In this document: in pieces, positions 62,430 through 64,000 of the stretch
Numbering within the stretch: position 1 is the stretch's first letter
How the letters are laid out: each line of letters starts with the position of its first letter
DNA from: Limanda limanda
Lineage: Eukaryota; Chordata; Actinopteri; Pleuronectiformes; Pleuronectidae
Reading direction: 5' to 3'
Assembly (NCBI RefSeq): GCF_963576545.1
Contig: NC_083646.1
Location: 20,346,663 to 20,410,662 of the forward strand
Length of the DNA stretch: 64,000 bases
Program-made: the position numbers and the translations under genes
The notes under the pieces: generated by a model
The model's database searches: none
What the model saw: the letters and a program-made list of their open reading frames with translations, nothing else
Told to the model about the DNA's origin: nothing

Positions 62430-62505
62430 TTAAAAATGTTCATTGTTAACTTGTGAAGCACCTTGAAACTGTGTTTTGAAAGGTGCTATATAAAATATAA
62501 ATTCT
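62430..62505 (+). repeat. SINE/LINE-like 3' tail
   Basis: TGTGAAGCACCTTGAAACTG followed by AAAGGTGCTATATAAAATA resembles a common 3' tail of fish SINEs and LINEs. No body of the element is recognisable upstream because the TIR element abuts it. Confidence 0.5.
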
Positions 62506-62930
62506 TCCAAGTACTACTTCTTCTAAGTAAACTTTTAACTGTTCATCACCCTCAACAGTAATTGTAATGATGGATTCATTTGTCCAGTTGAAGCTCCTCT
62601 AACGTGGGGGTTTAATCTTTTTCTGTGGTATATGATGTAAACGGATGCATTTAGTTTATTGCACAACACAACATTTGAAAATGTGCTGTGGGCTGCGACA
62701 TGCGTAGGGACAAGAGCAGATATGAGTAAGCTGCAGAACAATGACTCCCTCACTGTCAGTCATGAAGTGGGCAGGGCTGCAGGACAGAATGTGAGAAGAC
62801 ATAAGTGTGAATGAGGAAGCAAGAGAGAGTTTTCTTTTAGCCTTGGGAAGATGCTTAAAAAGGAGAGTCTCACTCTGCCAGAGGTGAAAAACCAGCGACA
62901 GCTCAGACAGCAAACACAGAGGATAGTGAT

Positions 62931-64000
62931 ATGGCCTGGGCTGTTCCTATAATCTACTTCCATGTCACAGTTTTCCTTATTATTATGGATACAGGACATG
63001 CCACTGAAAATTATACCAGGAGGATGGAAGCTACAGCTGCAGGTGATATCGTCATCGCAGGACTCTTTCCCATTCATGAGGATGTAGAAGAAAAAAAAAC
63101 CTCTTTCACACTACAACCACCACAGCCATGTATCAGGTATTTCATCCAGATAAATGAAATCAATTATCCAAACGTTTGTTTCTCAAAGATGTTATCAGAG
63201 ACTTGAAGTAGTAACAGGATATTTTCAAACGTGCAATAATAAATATGTGTAACAATCATGAACTCAAAGTGATCCTCCAAATGTAGTCAAAGTCTAAAAG
63301 TACTAAAGTTGTCAATGTGTATATTTAAATATTGATAATAATATTGATAGCACTTAAATGTGAATTATTATCAGAAACAGCTACACAGTTACAATATACT
63401 GTACCAAACTTTGGGGTCAGGGTTAAATTCATATTTTTGTTAATTAACTATTTGCATAGTACTTGCGAGTTGTTGCTCTCATATAAATGTGGTGGAATAA
63501 AAAGTTATATTTCCCTCTAAAAAGTCGTGTAAAAAAAGAAAGAAGAACATGTATTATGACATGGTAATACTCAACTGAAGTAAGGCAACAAATTCATATT
63601 AGGAAACGTACAACAATTTTGTCACTGATACTTCAAGATGTGATTTTGTTCACAGAGTCGAGTCAACTTTTCCTTCTTATTGTGTGGATTAGACTCATTT
63701 GATGAAGAACACACCCTGCAGAGACTGGGCGTTAGATAATTCATATGAAGAGATTTCAAGTAAAAGAAATATATTTTTTAGTTTTAGAATAATTTTATTT
63801 GTCACACAGTTATTTGTTCTCTGTCTTCTTGTCCCTCACAGTCTCGATTCTATCACATACATCCTGTATTTATTATTGGAATAACAAATGTATTGTTCTC
63901 ACAGGTTTGACGAAAGAAGCCTGATTTTGGCTCTGGCTATGATCAATGCTATCGAGGTCATGAATAAGTCGCCTCTGCTCAAGGCTGTGAACCTCACTCT
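62931..64000 (+). CDS. Class C G protein-coupled receptor, N-terminal exons (partial at window end)
   Basis: Two exons visible: 62931-63136 and 63905 to beyond 64000, joined through an Arg codon (AG plus G) by a GT-AG intron. Exon 1 encodes a signal peptide (about residues 1-24, hydrophobic IIYFHVTVFLIIM), an N-glycosylation sequon NYT, and GDIVIAGLFPIHED. That is the entry of the Venus flytrap ligand-binding domain of class C receptors (compare GDIxxGGLFPIH in CaSR, V2R and GPRC6A). Exon 2 continues FDERSLILALAMINAIEVMN and KSPLLKAVNLTL, aligning with the AMIxAIExIN helix. The intron position matches the conserved first intron of this class. GPRC6A-like is my best guess; V2R/OlfC-type or CaSR-like receptors remain possible because the seven-helix part is outside the window. 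Confidence 0.75.

Overview
The window looks like nuclear DNA from a ray-finned (teleost) fish, probably a percomorph. It has compact vertebrate multi-exon genes with GT-AG introns, CpG-rich first exons, many microsatellites and many fish-type mobile element remnants. Five protein-coding genes can be reconstructed exon by exon, and four can be named with high confidence. A 200-base run of N near the left edge is an assembly gap.

Layout. (1) About 0.36-6.4 kb, minus strand: preb, the ER-membrane WD40 protein PREB/SEC12, 9 coding exons, 432 aa. (2) 6.4-11.9 kb: a divergent intergenic stretch with a large inverted repeat around a piggyBac-like fragment, a dispersed repeat, an LTR-like block and an AT-rich minisatellite. 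(3) 11.9-34.5 kb, plus strand: adcy3, membrane adenylate cyclase type 3, 20 coding exons, 1125 aa. Its introns carry hAT-like elements, a 650-bp TIR element with an internal minisatellite, and a LINE endonuclease fragment. (4) 34.5-39.9 kb: intergenic, with MITE and SINE-like repeats. (5) 40.4-53.1 kb, plus strand: wdr26, 14 coding exons. It is intact except for one extra base in exon 1 that shifts the frame. Intron 3 holds a decayed LINE. (6) 54.6-58.6 kb, minus strand: cnih4, 5 exons, 139 aa, tail-to-tail with wdr26; its introns hold a large GATA/GAGA satellite. (7) 58.6-62.9 kb: a repeat-rich intergenic stretch (hAT-like, piggyBac-like, a 37-bp tandem array, a palindromic mini-element, a TIR element with target duplication). 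(8) 62.9 kb to the right edge, plus strand: the first two exons of a class C GPCR (GPRC6A/CaSR/V2R-like), cut by the window end.

The genes are not an operon and share no obvious pathway. PREB (COPII vesicle formation) and CNIH4 (cargo export, notably of GPCRs) both act at the ER exit step. ADCY3 makes cAMP. WDR26 is a subunit of the CTLH/GID E3 ubiquitin ligase. In human, PREB and ADCY3 lie on 2p23 while WDR26 and CNIH4 are convergent neighbours on 1q42, so the window joins two human synteny blocks. I found no RNA gene, CRISPR array or clearly new system. The most notable observations are the wdr26 frameshift, the paired piggyBac-like fragments, the large inverted repeat and the 37-bp array.
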